Part shown: positions 43,285-53,921 of the stretch, piece by piece
How positions within the stretch are numbered: the first letter of the stretch is position 1
Layout of the letters: each line of letters opens with the position of its first letter
Assembly: GCA_977006965.1 (NCBI GenBank)
Contig: OZ345361.1
Span: 1,240,001-1,304,000 of the forward strand
Direction: 5' to 3'
Length of the DNA: 64,000 nucleotides
Source: Phymatolithon calcareum
Lineage: Eukaryota > Rhodophyta > Florideophyceae > Hapalidiales
The notes under the pieces: generated by a model
Databases searched by the model: none
The model's input: the letters and a program-made list of their open reading frames with translations, nothing else
What the model was told of the DNA's origin: nothing
Program-made: the position numbers and the translations under genes

Positions 43285-44981
43285 GGCAAGCTTTGCGAAA
43301 GCATCTGCGAGTGGTTCCTTATTACTTCTGCTCACCTTTGAGTCTAAGAAGTCAAGTTTTTCGGGTTGGATTGGCAGGGAAGTGCGTAACAATTTTGGAT
43401 GACTTACTGACACTCAAGCACGAGGACTGTTGGCGCGTTGCGTCAATTCCATGGTTGTGGAATGGGCATGCATGACGAAATCTCAGAAGGATGTTATCAA
43501 CTGCCTCTACCAACGATTCTAAGTATTATTATGTTGACGGTCGTCAAGGCCAGGGAAGTTCAGTTTTTGAATTTTATATCGGAATTTCTATGAGGGTAAT
43601 GAGATCTTTCAGATTGGTAGTTTCAAAAGTGGAAGTCTCTCCTGATCGCGTATCACCGCCGGTTGCTATACAGGCACAAATTATTCGACTAAAGATGATG
43701 TCATCTTGTACAAGAGGATCAGGAAAAGAACATCGGGGCGGATCATTTTGATTTCTATAACTTTAGTTATTGTATTTGCCGGGATGTCATTAACTGTTTT
43801 GCTGCAATGGATTTCACCATAGAATATATCTCTGTGAGATGGCCGTGCCCGTCGATGTGCCCAAGATTCCAGCTCTATTTTCCAGGAGAGGGAGCAGTTT
43901 CACCAAAAGTCGAAAAACAAAATGAACAATAATGCGAAAGAAAGCAAGAAAACCCCTCCAGCGATATTAGTATGCGTGGGTGACGTCTTCGGAAACCCGT
44001 TTCACAGATCCCGTACTTTACAAGTTGCTGTATGATACAGGAAGGAATGTGAGGTCGCCGGTTCGAGTCCTGTCCCAAACAAGAATTGAATTACGTTCCG
44101 CGAAGGGCACACGGATTTCGCCGTGTAGTGGTGTGCCGCAGTACTCGCGGGAAGCAGTTACGCGAGTACCCAGAATGGATCCAGCTCATGAACATCTTAG
44201 AGGCCCCCTAGATGTGAGCTACCTTAGCGTAGCTCGAATATCATGCAATAAACAAACAAACAAACAAGTTGCTGCACTTCTGCTCCGACCTCAGTGTACA
44301 ACAACCTCCGCCATCATCGAATCCCCTGTCCAATTTTCTGTCCCGTGCATGTAATCTGTCCTCTGCGCTCCGCAATGTCCCCGTTGCACTATTTTACCCC
44401 TCAATTGCAGATTGAGGGGCTTTACGAATTTCGAAAAGTCGCATCGCAAGAGGCCCGGTCGCCATTCTGAGCTGATATCGCACAGCAAAAAGAACCTTTT
44501 CTCTGCGACTGGAACTTCCCCCTGGCAGCACACGCAAAGCCAGAGTCGCCATTCTACCGACCTTCTTCGACAGGGCGCGAACACAAACCCAATGAAGTGT
44601 ACCGACCGCAGGTCCACTCAAAAGGGCACTATCTGCCGCGCGCGGCTCGCGATACAAACAAACAAGTGCCTGGAAAAGAATCGGTGACGTGCCCCTCTCT
44701 CCGCAACCCAACAGTCGTACCAGCGCCCGACCTGCACCAGCTTAAAAAGAACATTGGGGCTGGCCGTTTTGATTTAATGCTCTGTTCAGGCAGGTAAGGC
44801 GGCCGAATGACTCATCCATGATTTTTATTGGACAAAAAATATGTTACGATCATCGACAACGTAGTTGACGTTCCTGACACCAAGAACTTTTTGGTGTGGT
44901 GGTTTCTTGGAGGGTTCTCCTTAGGGATAGACCTCCCGGTTCGAAGGGCGCCCTACCATCGACGTCATTATCCTGGGCACC
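43285..44981. other. Intergenic region with a SINE-like retroposon
   Basis: About 1.7 kb. The SINE-like element at 44031-44263 is listed separately. A perfect hairpin CCCCTCAAT-TGCAG-ATTGAGGGG lies at 44397-44419. A minus-strand frame at 44394-44711 (105 codons, Arg-rich) could be a small gene but matches nothing I know. Confidence 0.55.
44020..44274 (+). mobile_element. tRNA-derived SINE-like element with target-site duplication
   Basis: The 11-bp direct repeat ACAAGTTGCTG flanks the element (44020-44030 and 44264-44274). Inside, a pol III B box GGTTCGAGTCC (near 44060) lies close to the 5' end, a structured body follows (GTACTCGCG ... CGCGAGTAC; GGCACAC ... GTGTGCC), and the 3' end is the simple tail AATAAACAAACAAACAAAC next to the duplication. 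Target duplication, B box and A-rich tail together define a SINE mobilised by LINE machinery. The A box is poorly conserved, so the copy may be truncated or old. The body is 233 bp, non-coding. Confidence 0.78.
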
Positions 44982-46497
44982 ATGTTCTGGCCGATTCTGA
45001 CATTTCTGATCGCTGTACTGTCGATTTTCCTAGGCATATTACGCTATCCTCATCCCGTAGCGCCTTCTGATCCGGTCCGAAAAGTTCCACAACGATTTGA
45101 TAAGGGGCCATGGGCGCCTGACTTCACAAAGAACAAGGAACTCAGTGCAATTGGTGGTTTTATGGGGAAAGGAAAGATCCGATTTGCGGAAACCGTTTTC
45201 GTCAGAAATTCATCAAAATGCGAAGATGTGTTTGCAACCGACGTAAGCACTGCCCACTTCCATCTCTCAGGTTTTCTTCAAAAGCGATTTATTGACCTCA
45301 TATCGTACGCTTCTTTTTTCTGTGTAGAGCAGAGGGCGCGTATGGGCGCTGGCACCAGCAGAAGATGAAGACCAAGAGCCCAAACTTGTTGCTCATGTCG
45401 GCGGAACGTTGCTTGGTGGGGCGTTCGATAAAGATTTCGGAATGTACCTGGCGGACGCCACGAAGGGTCTGCTGTACATAGCACCGTATGACATTTTGAA
45501 GCCTGGTAAGGCGCGCATCGTGTCTTCGTTTGCTCCGTCGGACTTAAAGAATGCGGTCGACGAGAATTCTCTGGATGAGGCAGAGATTCGGTACACGAAC
45601 GACATTGCGTTGGATCCCGTGACTGGAATTGTGTATTTCACAGACAGCACTCGTATTGCTCCAAGCGTTTCGACAACCAGGCGCAGTGACACGTTATTTG
45701 TAAGCTTATATCCATACATCCCACCCGCGCGCCGTCCGCGCGCTCGCCTTCATGATCGTATGAGATGCTAACGTCCATCTTTCACATGCTGAATTTCGGA
45801 TGACCTATATGCTGAATTTTGGATAACCTAAGTCTTATGGAAACTCTCATTTAACGGGCGATGCATCTGGCCGTCTTCTTGTATATGTACCATCGACGGG
45901 GCAAACCCATGTCCTGGTGACGGGAATTCCGTTTGCGAACGGCGTTGGACTTAGCAAGGACAGAAGTCATATCATATTCGCGTCAACCACGACTTATTCA
46001 TTGCGCAAAGTTCCGGCACTGCCCTCGGATAACAGTGGCGTTGTCAACACAGTTCAGTTCAACGATACAGAACCATTCTACTCAGATACTCTTCCTGGTA
46101 TGCCGGATGGATTGACTGTCGACCGAGAGGATGGCAGTATTTACGTGCCACTCTTTGCCCCTGTTCCTGGCATGCTTCTCTTTGCAGACGGTGAGGATGA
46201 TTTTTCTATTGTTTGTGATTTCGTGTTCGATGGTATCTAACCTCATCATGTGTATGTTCAGCGGCACCATCGTGGCTCCGACGCATTCTTGTATCGTTGC
46301 CTGGGGAGTTGAGGCCATCGCCAAGTAGAGTCTACACAATGATTGCGCAATTCAATTCCGACGGCGTGCTGCAGAGAGTCCTCCATGACACCAAGCGCCA
46401 ATTTGGGCTTCTCACGTCTGTGGATCGATGTGGCAAATACTTGTTCTGTGGTAGTCTGAATGGAGATTATGCCGCACGGTTCGACCTAACCTTATAA
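44982..46497 (+). CDS. Strictosidine-synthase-like / APMAP-type beta-propeller protein, four exons
   Basis: Six-bladed beta-propeller of the SSL/APMAP (SMP-30-like) superfamily; most members are hydrolases or have no known reaction, and few make strictosidine. Exons 44982-45242, 45328-45699, 45833-46190 and 46262-46497; 408 aa. All three introns are GT-AG (85, 133 and 71 bp). Joining restores family sequence: EDVFATD|SRGRVWALAP, RRSDTLF|SYGNSHLTGDASGRLLVYVP and LLFAD|APSWLRRILVSLPGELRP. An N-terminal hydrophobic segment (FWPILTFLIAVLSIFLGIL) is a signal anchor, so the propeller faces the ER lumen or cell exterior. IPFANGVGLSKD and GMPDGLTVDREDG are typical propeller motifs. Confidence 0.88.
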
Positions 46498-47807
46498 GCT
46501 TCACGGAGTGCGGCGCCCGAGGCAGCGACTGGGTAGTCTGCCTCAGTCTGGATTCGCGCAGTTATGCGTTCCGTGCTTGAGACATCAAATTTGCCTCCCA
46601 GCAGATCTCCTACAGTATTCCTGAATTCACTCCCAGCGATAAATGAAGTTCGGCAGAATATCGCACCAAGTTCGATGCAAAGCCGCTCGGGTGCTGCAAG
46701 TTTTTCTTAGTATGTTTCATAGAGCTCGTGACATGACAATGCCGGACTTGGACGAAAGCCGGAGCGCCCAGGTATGTATGTCTGAGTCAAACCAGAGACT
46801 GGGTGTCAATGGTGATCGCCCATTACATGGCCAGTGAGGAATATCGGGGCATTCTACGTTCTCTCAAGGAAGCGAGTAGCGTACACTCCTGTCGTTATAT
46901 CCAGTAGAAACATTACGCATGATGCACTGGAGGAGGGCACAATCGGTATACCAATGATATACATTTGTTCACTTCTACCTGACTCGTATTCGTAATGGCA
47001 TAGTATATGTTTCGAATCATCCTTTGAGAGTGGCAGTTGAACATAGTCAATGTTTGGGCAAAGCATACTCTCTAAGAGGGTGGTTGACGGGGGGTCGAAT
47101 AGAGTCACTCTTCTATTCTGCAGGACCGCCTGAATGCCCGAAAGGATGACGTGTGGAGTGAGGCACCGATGAAGATGGATGAGTGGAATGATAGCTACGA
47201 GATATGGCTCGGGTTCAGGCGTTCGTGATTGCACATGACCTTATTTTAAATTTTACTTTAGCATACAAGTTGCTCGATGCTCTCCGGCTGCATGCGCCTA
47301 GTACTGCTAACTCTGTAGTAGAACATTCAATATTACTACAACGATTTTAAGATTTTTCACTCTGGATTAAATGAGCGAAAAGAAACTTTTCTACACGCAA
47401 ACGAAAAAATCCAGCGTTACGTTTCGAAGAGTCAATCTTTACTCCGAAACGAATGCAGTAGGAGTATTGCCGAGAGACAAACAAAATTTTTCTATTTCAG
47501 TTTCTTGTTCAGCCCTAAACAGGCAGGCTCGCGGCAATTTTCTTTATTTCATGGCAGTATCACAGTTTCTGAATGAGAAAATCCCTTCCGACTATAGGAT
47601 AGTCCCACTTTTGTTCACTCTTTGCTGATCCAAATGAAAACAGCAGTTGTTACGTAAGTAGATCGTGCAGACAACGGGGTCAGCAGTCACTCTAACGATT
47701 ACCAACGCCTTAACTTGCCCCCTACCGGCCAAGGGTGGAAGTAAGTCGAGCTCTCACCAAGGCTCTCAGGTCTGTGCGCGACACGTCTGCGGAGGTGGCA
47801 ACGTACG
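46498..47807. other. Intergenic region
   Basis: About 1.3 kb. A minus-strand open frame at 46854-47234 (126 codons) has no recognisable domain, and a plus-strand frame at 47371-47628 is similar. No repeats or RNA genes seen. The 3' part should contain the promoter of the PH-CAMK kinase. Confidence 0.5.
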
Positions 47808-49514
47808 ATGGCAGACCAAGTACTGCACGGTACACAGGAGGACTCTGAGCGCGATCTGCGTGCTCCGGCACGAGAAATGAATGGCTATCTCACGAAGCGC
47901 GGTCGTAACCTGAACATGAAACACAAGAGGTACATCACATTAAAGGGGCAAACTCTCGCTCAGCACAAGGATGAAACTAGTCCCCCTACGTGGAGCGTGG
48001 ATGTATCCAAAACGAGAGTGCAACCCGGCACTCGTCCATGTGAGCTTGTGCTGCACTACGACCGGCGTGAGATCTCCTTTTTTGCGGCCAGCCAAGAGGA
48101 GTTCGAGGCGTGGCTGGACGCGTTGCGTGGGGCGAGTCGTACAGTCGAGGACTGGTATAATATTGGAGAGCAGATCGGCAAGGGATCATATGGCGTTGTG
48201 CATGTTGGGACGGATTCGCGATCGGGGAAGAAAGTGGCCATCAAAATTATCAAGAAAAATCCTAGTAGCCGGAGACAGTCCAAGTTTATCGAGCGTGAGG
48301 TCAAGTATGTAACGTCAATGCCGACTAGCGCGTTGTGGGGGACACACACACACACGATGTTTGCTGAAGAACTGACATTTGAGTATACTGTGTTTCCTGC
48401 ATTTTTCAGGATTTTGAAGTCAGTGCAGCACAAACACGTGATCAGGACATTTGATGTGTTTGAGAACGACGAGAAACTGTGTCTCGTTTCCGAATTCATG
48501 GAAGGAGGTGAACTGTTCGAACGAATCATTTCGGAAAAATTCCTGACCGAGGAGAAGGCGCGCATTATAATGCAGCAGTTATTGGAAGGTAAGTGTCCAG
48601 GAAGAGACATGCGAAGCGAGAGCGCCTGCGTTAGGTTTTGGTCAATTATGATATTGCTACAAGATGACTAACCACATTAGCAATTCCGTTTTGGATATGT
48701 ATTGCACTGCAGGAGTTGGATATTTGCATTCACGTAATATCGTACACAGGGATATTAAACCGGAGAATGTGCTATGCGCGCGCAGCGAGTGGCCGTACGA
48801 CGTTAAGGTGACTGATTTCGGCTTGTCGAATATTATTGACGATGAGGCCGATCATTCGCAGGCACTTCTTAGCCATGTCGGGACGAGTTACTACCTTGCG
48901 CCTGAGGTAGTTGGGAAGAAGGGATACGGTCCACCAGTGGACATTTGGGCATGTGGAATTGTTCTCTATGTAAGTCAAAGTGGTCTTTTTGGAATAATTT
49001 TTCCATGAATCAAAGGGGATGACGTGATGGACGCTAACTCTGAATTGATTTCCCGATATTTACTCCCGTTGCATCGTATGGGACGTTACGAATCGTGCAA
49101 TCGAATCCTCGATGCATCCGCCGTGTTTATTTACGTAATTTTCGTGGACATTTCGTCCTTGCTTGCATCATCATGGGGGTTACTAATTCCGTACTTGAAT
49201 TGAAAATCCTTGTCTCCTTTTGGTGTGCGAAGATCATGCTGTGTGGAAGATTTCCGTTCTGGGGAAAGACCGACATCGAGTTCTTAGCCTCGGTGTCCAA
49301 AGGACCTCAGATGCGTGGCGAGGCATGGTCTGGGGTGTCGGATGAATGCAAAGATTTCGTCCGCAGTTTGCTGGCCATCGATGCAGCCGAGCGCCCAAGC
49401 GCGGAGGCCGCTCTGACCGCGAAATGGATGCAATCGTCAGGTGGAGAGCTGCGTACGCTCACCTCGCAAGTTGCTATGGCTGAGAGTCTGAAGAAGGGAC
49501 CCAAACTCCCTTAA
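47808..49514 (+). CDS. PH-domain CAMK-type Ser/Thr protein kinase, four exons
   Basis: Membrane-lipid-responsive kinase. Exons 47808-48304, 48410-48588, 48713-48969 and 49233-49514; 404 aa. Residues 24-112 are a PH domain (MNGYLTKRGRNLNMKHKRY ... EEFEAWLDALRGA). The kinase starts at 117: IGKGSYGVVHVG, Lys146 in VAIKIIKK, VHRDIKPENVL, VTDFGLS, GTSYYLAPEVV, DIWACGIVLY, PFWGKTD. Joins EREVK|ILKSVQHKHV, LLEG|VGYLHSRN and IVLY|IMLCGRFPF give normal CAMK sequence. Introns are 105, 124 and 263 bp. No calmodulin-binding tail or EF-hands follow; the C terminus ends shortly after the kinase. Lipid binding and CAMK class are from sequence; targets are unknown. Confidence 0.9.
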
Positions 49515-50045
49515 TATTTCTAAATAAGTAAGATTATCTCGGAAACGTCGATTTTAGATGGATCGTTAAATCTGCCAAGATTCCCGTCTTCCTTCGCTCC
49601 GCACGACAGTCGTTCGCAAGGGAAAACGTTTTTAGTTCAATATTTTTGGCTCGAGGTGCACTATCGTATTGCGCAAGTCTTAACTGTCAGCATGAGGGGA
49701 TGGAAGCCGTGGAATTACATACGTATATTTCGTAAAAAAATGGAGGAATAGTGGAGATATGGCTATTCCCGGGAAAAATAAGTGTACGGCTTACAATACA
49801 GCACCTTCAAGAACGCGTTCTCGCTTGTCAATTCGTATTAGCCATTTTATTTTTTTCAGGTGATCAGGTGATAGGCTGTGCCTGCTTTTACGTCAAAAAT
49901 ATTATTTTGGGATCCAATCAATAATCAATGGAAAGTGGAATGACGGGAGACCGAAAAAATATCAAAAAAACTATATTTTATTTCGTTTTCTTGCAAGAAT
50001 TCCCGCTCTTGCCACGGCTGTCCACGGCGTTTGTCTTTTTTTCAT
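49515..50045. other. Spacer between the two PH kinases
   Basis: About 530 bp, A/T-rich, no gene or repeat seen. It should contain the end of the PH-CAMK transcript and the promoter of the PH-AGC kinase. Confidence 0.5.
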
Positions 50046-52298
50046 ATGGAAGTCAGAAATCAAGACGTGGCGCGTAGCGAGGTAGCCTATCATTTAAGTA
50101 CAAGTTGTCCCGTTTACAAACAACCCCGCCAATCACCACCTAGTCCGTGCTCTATTTTTGCTGGACCGAAAGCGCGCCCGCCCGAATTTTTGGCGCAGTC
50201 CGTATACGGAACTTTATCCACAACGCACAGCCTCCGTGAAGATAAGCCAAAACGTCCCGCCCTTCCCCGCCTGCGCGCCGTAAACATGCGCTCTTTCCGT
50301 CGCCCGTCGGAGCGCGGCCCGGCGGCCTCGGCCCGTTTCTCCCGCGCCACACATTACTCCCCAACCACCCGTCGCACATCGTGGGGTTTCACCGAGGGCG
50401 CCCCGGTCGCTGACGCCCTCGCTCTTGTCCGAGTTCTCCCATCTGCATGTCGCTCATTCGGTCATGTGAAGGCAGCCGCCAAACTTGGCATTTTTGCGCG
50501 CTTCGAGCGCTTCTGGCTCACACTACGTGGACATATCGTGGTGCTCATGCATGAAGACTCCGCGTGGGCCGAACCACGCGAGACGGAGGGAGTTGAGCAA
50601 TCCATCGTGGCAATTTTTTCAGTTCTCGGATGCGAGATTCTACAGGCGCGGTCCGGAAAATCCCCTGTTCTTCGTATTCGAAAACAGTCCTCGGCACATT
50701 CAGTTTGGATGCGACTGGAATCGGAGGATGAGTGCGTGCTTTGGGAAAAGTCGCTTTCCAAAGCAGCCTCACAGCGCGTAGTTGGAGTTTCGGATTTTGA
50801 ATTTATAAGTCCGATTGGCAAAGGGGCTTCGGGCAAGGTGTTTTTGGTTCGTGATCGCGAAAGCGGTCATAAGCTTGCACTGAAGGTTATCGATAAGGCA
50901 AAGGTTTTTGAAACACGCAGTGCTTTTCGCCATGCCCTTGATGAGCGTCTCGCGCTTGAGCTTGTGGATGGGCATCCCTTCTTCACCCGTTTGCGCTATG
51001 CATTTCAAACGCGGTCTAACTTTTATCTCGCGATTGATTTCTACGAGGGTGGTGATCTGTATCAATACCTCCGGACGCATCGAGGACGTCTTGCGGAACC
51101 TCAGGCTCGGATTGTGGCGGCGGAGGTTGCGCTCGCTTTGGACCATCTGCATTCCCTGGGTTTCGTGTATCGCGATTTGAAACCCGAAAATGTGCTGCTT
51201 GACAGTGAAGGGCATGTTCGATTGGCAGACTTCGGCCTATGCAAATTGTTACCTCTGAGCACGGCGCTGACAAGTACCATTTGCGGAACGCATACCTATG
51301 CGGCACCTGAAATGCTGGCGTCTCGTCAGTACGGTGTGTCCGTGGATCTGTGGGCGTTTGGCACATTTTTGTACCACATTCTTCGGGGACGGACGCCGTA
51401 CGAAGCGCGTGATTTGGACCAAGTCATTGCAAATATGAACAACCGGCGAATTCGCTTTTCTTCTAACACATCTCGGGAGTTGGTGCAAATTATCAAGAAA
51501 CTACTGGACTGGGATCCGGTGACAAGAGTCGGATGTGGTGAGGAAGGCATGGCGGAAATAAGAAACGATCCATTCTTTGCAGGCGTGGATTGGCGAAGCA
51601 TATTTTTGAGGGAGAAGAACCCGGACGGCTTGTTCCAGTACGCAGAGCGTATGAAAGCGCGAGGCCCAAATGCGACGTTTTCGCGCAGAAGCTTGAGAAG
51701 AGTAGAAAATGGCTCCTTATCCAAGAGCACAAAAAGAGCCCAGAGTGACACGTTGATTCCGAACAAAAGACTGGCGAAACAGCAGGGCATAGTGGAAGGT
51801 TTGGAATCTCAAAGAGAAGCACTATGCACTAACGTCGACCCATCGCCGCAAGACATCCCAGTTGCAAGTAACACATCAAGCAATCCTTCTCCAAGGGCCG
51901 AAATATACAGCAGTTCAGGTTCATCTGGTTCGCCAGATAAAGGCATTTATGTGGAAAATGGCCGCAATTTTGCTGCGAAACTCGTGGTACCCAAGGAAGC
52001 GAGCGGTCTTTCTGTCGCCGGACACAAGTCATACAGGGATCAAATCTCAACGAAGGAAATTAAGGCGTCGCTTTGGGATGGCATGGCGGCAGCAGCGGAG
52101 AGCGATGACCTTCGAAATTTTGACATGGCGGAATGGGGCAAGGTCAGCGTCGATCACGATGAAGATGATGAGTCCTATGGAGACTCGAGTTTATGGCCCA
52201 TTTCAAAGACTCGACGTCGATTGGAAGATGATAGAATGATAGCAGGGTTTAGTTACTGTAGCACAACTAGCATGACGCCGTTGCCGCCTAATTTGTAA
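50046..52298 (+). CDS. PH-domain AGC-type Ser/Thr protein kinase
   Basis: Single exon, 751 aa from ATG 50046; a second ATG at 50286 would remove 80 poorly conserved residues. Residues about 135-245 form a PH domain (FERFWLTLRGHIVVLMHED ... DECVLWEKSLSKAA). The kinase spans about 250-510: IGKGASGKVFLVRD, LALKVIDKAK, YRDLKPENVLLD, LADFGLCKLL, YAAPEMLASRQYGVSVDLWAFGTFLYHIL, RTPYE and the AGC insert DPFFAGVDWRSIF. The activation segment reads TSTICGTHTYAAPE instead of the usual CGTPEYxAPE. The 240-residue tail is Ser-rich and disordered, without a clear hydrophobic motif. PH plus AGC recalls Akt, but orthology is not claimed. Confidence 0.9.
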   Translation: MEVRNQDVARSEVAYHLSTSCPVYKQPRQSPPSPCSIFAGPKARPPEFLAQSVYGTLSTTHSLREDKPKRPALPRLRAVNMRSFRRPSERGPAASARFSRATHYSPTTRRTSWGFTEGAPVADALALVRVLPSACRSFGHVKAAAKLGIFARFERFWLTLRGHIVVLMHEDSAWAEPRETEGVEQSIVAIFSVLGCEILQARSGKSPVLRIRKQSSAHSVWMRLESEDECVLWEKSLSKAASQRVVGVSDFEFISPIGKGASGKVFLVRDRESGHKLALKVIDKAKVFETRSAFRHALDERLALELVDGHPFFTRLRYAFQTRSNFYLAIDFYEGGDLYQYLRTHRGRLAEPQARIVAAEVALALDHLHSLGFVYRDLKPENVLLDSEGHVRLADFGLCKLLPLSTALTSTICGTHTYAAPEMLASRQYGVSVDLWAFGTFLYHILRGRTPYEARDLDQVIANMNNRRIRFSSNTSRELVQIIKKLLDWDPVTRVGCGEEGMAEIRNDPFFAGVDWRSIFLREKNPDGLFQYAERMKARGPNATFSRRSLRRVENGSLSKSTKRAQSDTLIPNKRLAKQQGIVEGLESQREALCTNVDPSPQDIPVASNTSSNPSPRAEIYSSSGSSGSPDKGIYVENGRNFAAKLVVPKEASGLSVAGHKSYRDQISTKEIKASLWDGMAAAAESDDLRNFDMAEWGKVSVDHDEDDESYGDSSLWPISKTRRRLEDDRMIAGFSYCSTTSMTPLPPNL

Positions 52299-52726
52299 CA
52301 TGTACTCCGGTTTGTCCTCCGGCATGGAGACGTTGGCGGAATGTTGGCGCATTTTATTGGCGTTTGCTTTCGAAGCTACCTGGACTCTACGACGCACTAA
52401 ACCTGCTGTCCGTTAATTCCGATAGCTTTTTGTACAATATGGTCCTACATTCGAAGTGACGTAATGGGTGCTTTATCAATTGCCCGTTACGGAAAATAAT
52501 GACGAGACCGAGGGATTTAGGCCACAGCGAGATCAGACAGCAGATTGCAGTTCCCGCCGTATTTGGTGCACCAATAGAAATCAAGAATATGGACTGAAAT
52601 CTCCCTGATTTGATGACAAGATTCTGACTGACTCATGACTGATTAAAGCAAATTTTGCAACCACACCTCCACCTCATGGTCGAGCTGAACCCTACATCTC
52701 CTTCCGCAAGGCATTAATTTCCCACG
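52299..52726. other. Intergenic promoter region
   Basis: 428 bp upstream of the lumenal pentapeptide gene. Nothing recognisable apart from the expected promoter; no repeats. Confidence 0.4.
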
Positions 52727-53628
52727 ATGGCGCCCACTACACAATCAGCATACGCCACGTTTGTGCTCACAAAGCCGCCCGCGCCCAGCCGACGCAACAG
52801 CGTCGCGTGGCGGGTATGCACTTGCAAGCAGCCCGGACCAGAACCCACGTCCGGCAATGCCGTGCGACGAGCCGGGGAGACGATGGCTGTCGCTGTAGCC
52901 ACGGCAGCGTTGGTCGGGGCTTTAGCGGCCGACGCGGCAATGACGATGAAACTACCTCCCATCGACACCAGTAACCGAAACAGATGCGTGCCCACCTCGT
53001 CCAGTATCGGACAGGCTAACGCGGCACGTGACACAGTGCTCGACCTTCGAGAATGCGACCTGCGTAAGCTTGATCTGACGAGTTATGACCTTTCTGGTGG
53101 ACTGCTTGCCAATGCGAATATGGAGGGAGTGAAACTTGTGAATGCGCAACTATCAAAGGCGTATGCACCGGGGGCTGTTTTTCGTGGTGTTGATTTCACG
53201 AATGGGATTATTGATAGGGTTAATTTTAACGGGGCTGACCTTTCTGGCGCTATTTTTGCAAACGCTGTGCTTAGCGATTCGACCTTCGAGGAGGCGAACG
53301 TTGAGGTTGGTTTTCTTGCGTCTCGCAGCGGCGCGTAAGATGTTGAGTTGAATGTGATTGGGAAAATGCTAACCGCGATTTGTGTTCCTGTTGTCGGTTT
53401 GTAGAATGTGGACTTCACAGATGTGTACATTGGGGATTTTGCACAACGTAACATTTGCAGAAATCCTACAGCGAAGGGAGAGAATCCTGTGACTGGAGCT
53501 TTAACGCGACAAAGGTATTTCTATGGCACAACTGAGGTTTATTTCTGGGAAGCGTGTTCACTTCCCATTCTGACCATCATTGTTTTTGGCATTGTTTCTG
53601 TTAACTCTGCAGCCTGGGATGTAAATAA
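52727..53628 (+). CDS. Thylakoid lumenal pentapeptide-repeat protein, three exons
   Basis: Plastid protein of the TL15/TL17/TL20.3 type. Exons 52727-53305, 53405-53514 and 53613-53628; 234 aa. The leader is bipartite: a Ser/Arg-rich transit part with ATFV, then AVRRAGETMAVAVATAALVGALAADAAM, a twin-arginine signal ending in a cleavage site for the lumen. Pentapeptides follow in register (LDLRE CDLRK LDLTS ... STFEE ANVEN VDFTD VYIGD), forming a right-handed beta-helix. The tail CRNPTAKGENPVTGALTRQ|SLGCK matches the family end NPxTGxDTRxSLGC only if the 98-bp second intron is removed and a 16-nt last exon is used. Function of the family is unknown. Confidence 0.88.
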
Positions 53629-53921
53629 GGTGAAGAGCGCTTCTTGGCAACACATTGTGTTTCTAAGAGAAGCCTGCCTGTACTAGTCAGTTTTGAAGTC
53701 GTTCTACTTGCCTTGCACCAGACGAATGAATCCGTCAGCGGACTCACGATTTGCTCGGCAACTGCTGTCAACCTAGTTGATGAATGAAAATTGTTTTACC
53801 CCTAAATTACATATTGCATAGTTCTTGTAGAAGTCCTTCCCACTTCTTTGTCCACAACCTGGCAAACAGCCCCCGTGCTCAATTAGCGGAAATGGTAAAC
53901 CATCGCTCGCTCTGCACCAGG

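Noticed and set aside
44394-44711. 105-codon Arg-rich minus-strand frame as a gene
   Set aside because: Looks slightly like a small basic organelle protein, but no motif could be named and the opposite strand is open as well.
44912-44950. tRNA B box at GGTTCGAAGGG
   Set aside because: The last two positions do not fit the GGTTCGANNCC consensus and no arm pairs.
46854-47234. 126-codon minus-strand frame
   Set aside because: No signal peptide, domain or repeat; start and stop without context.
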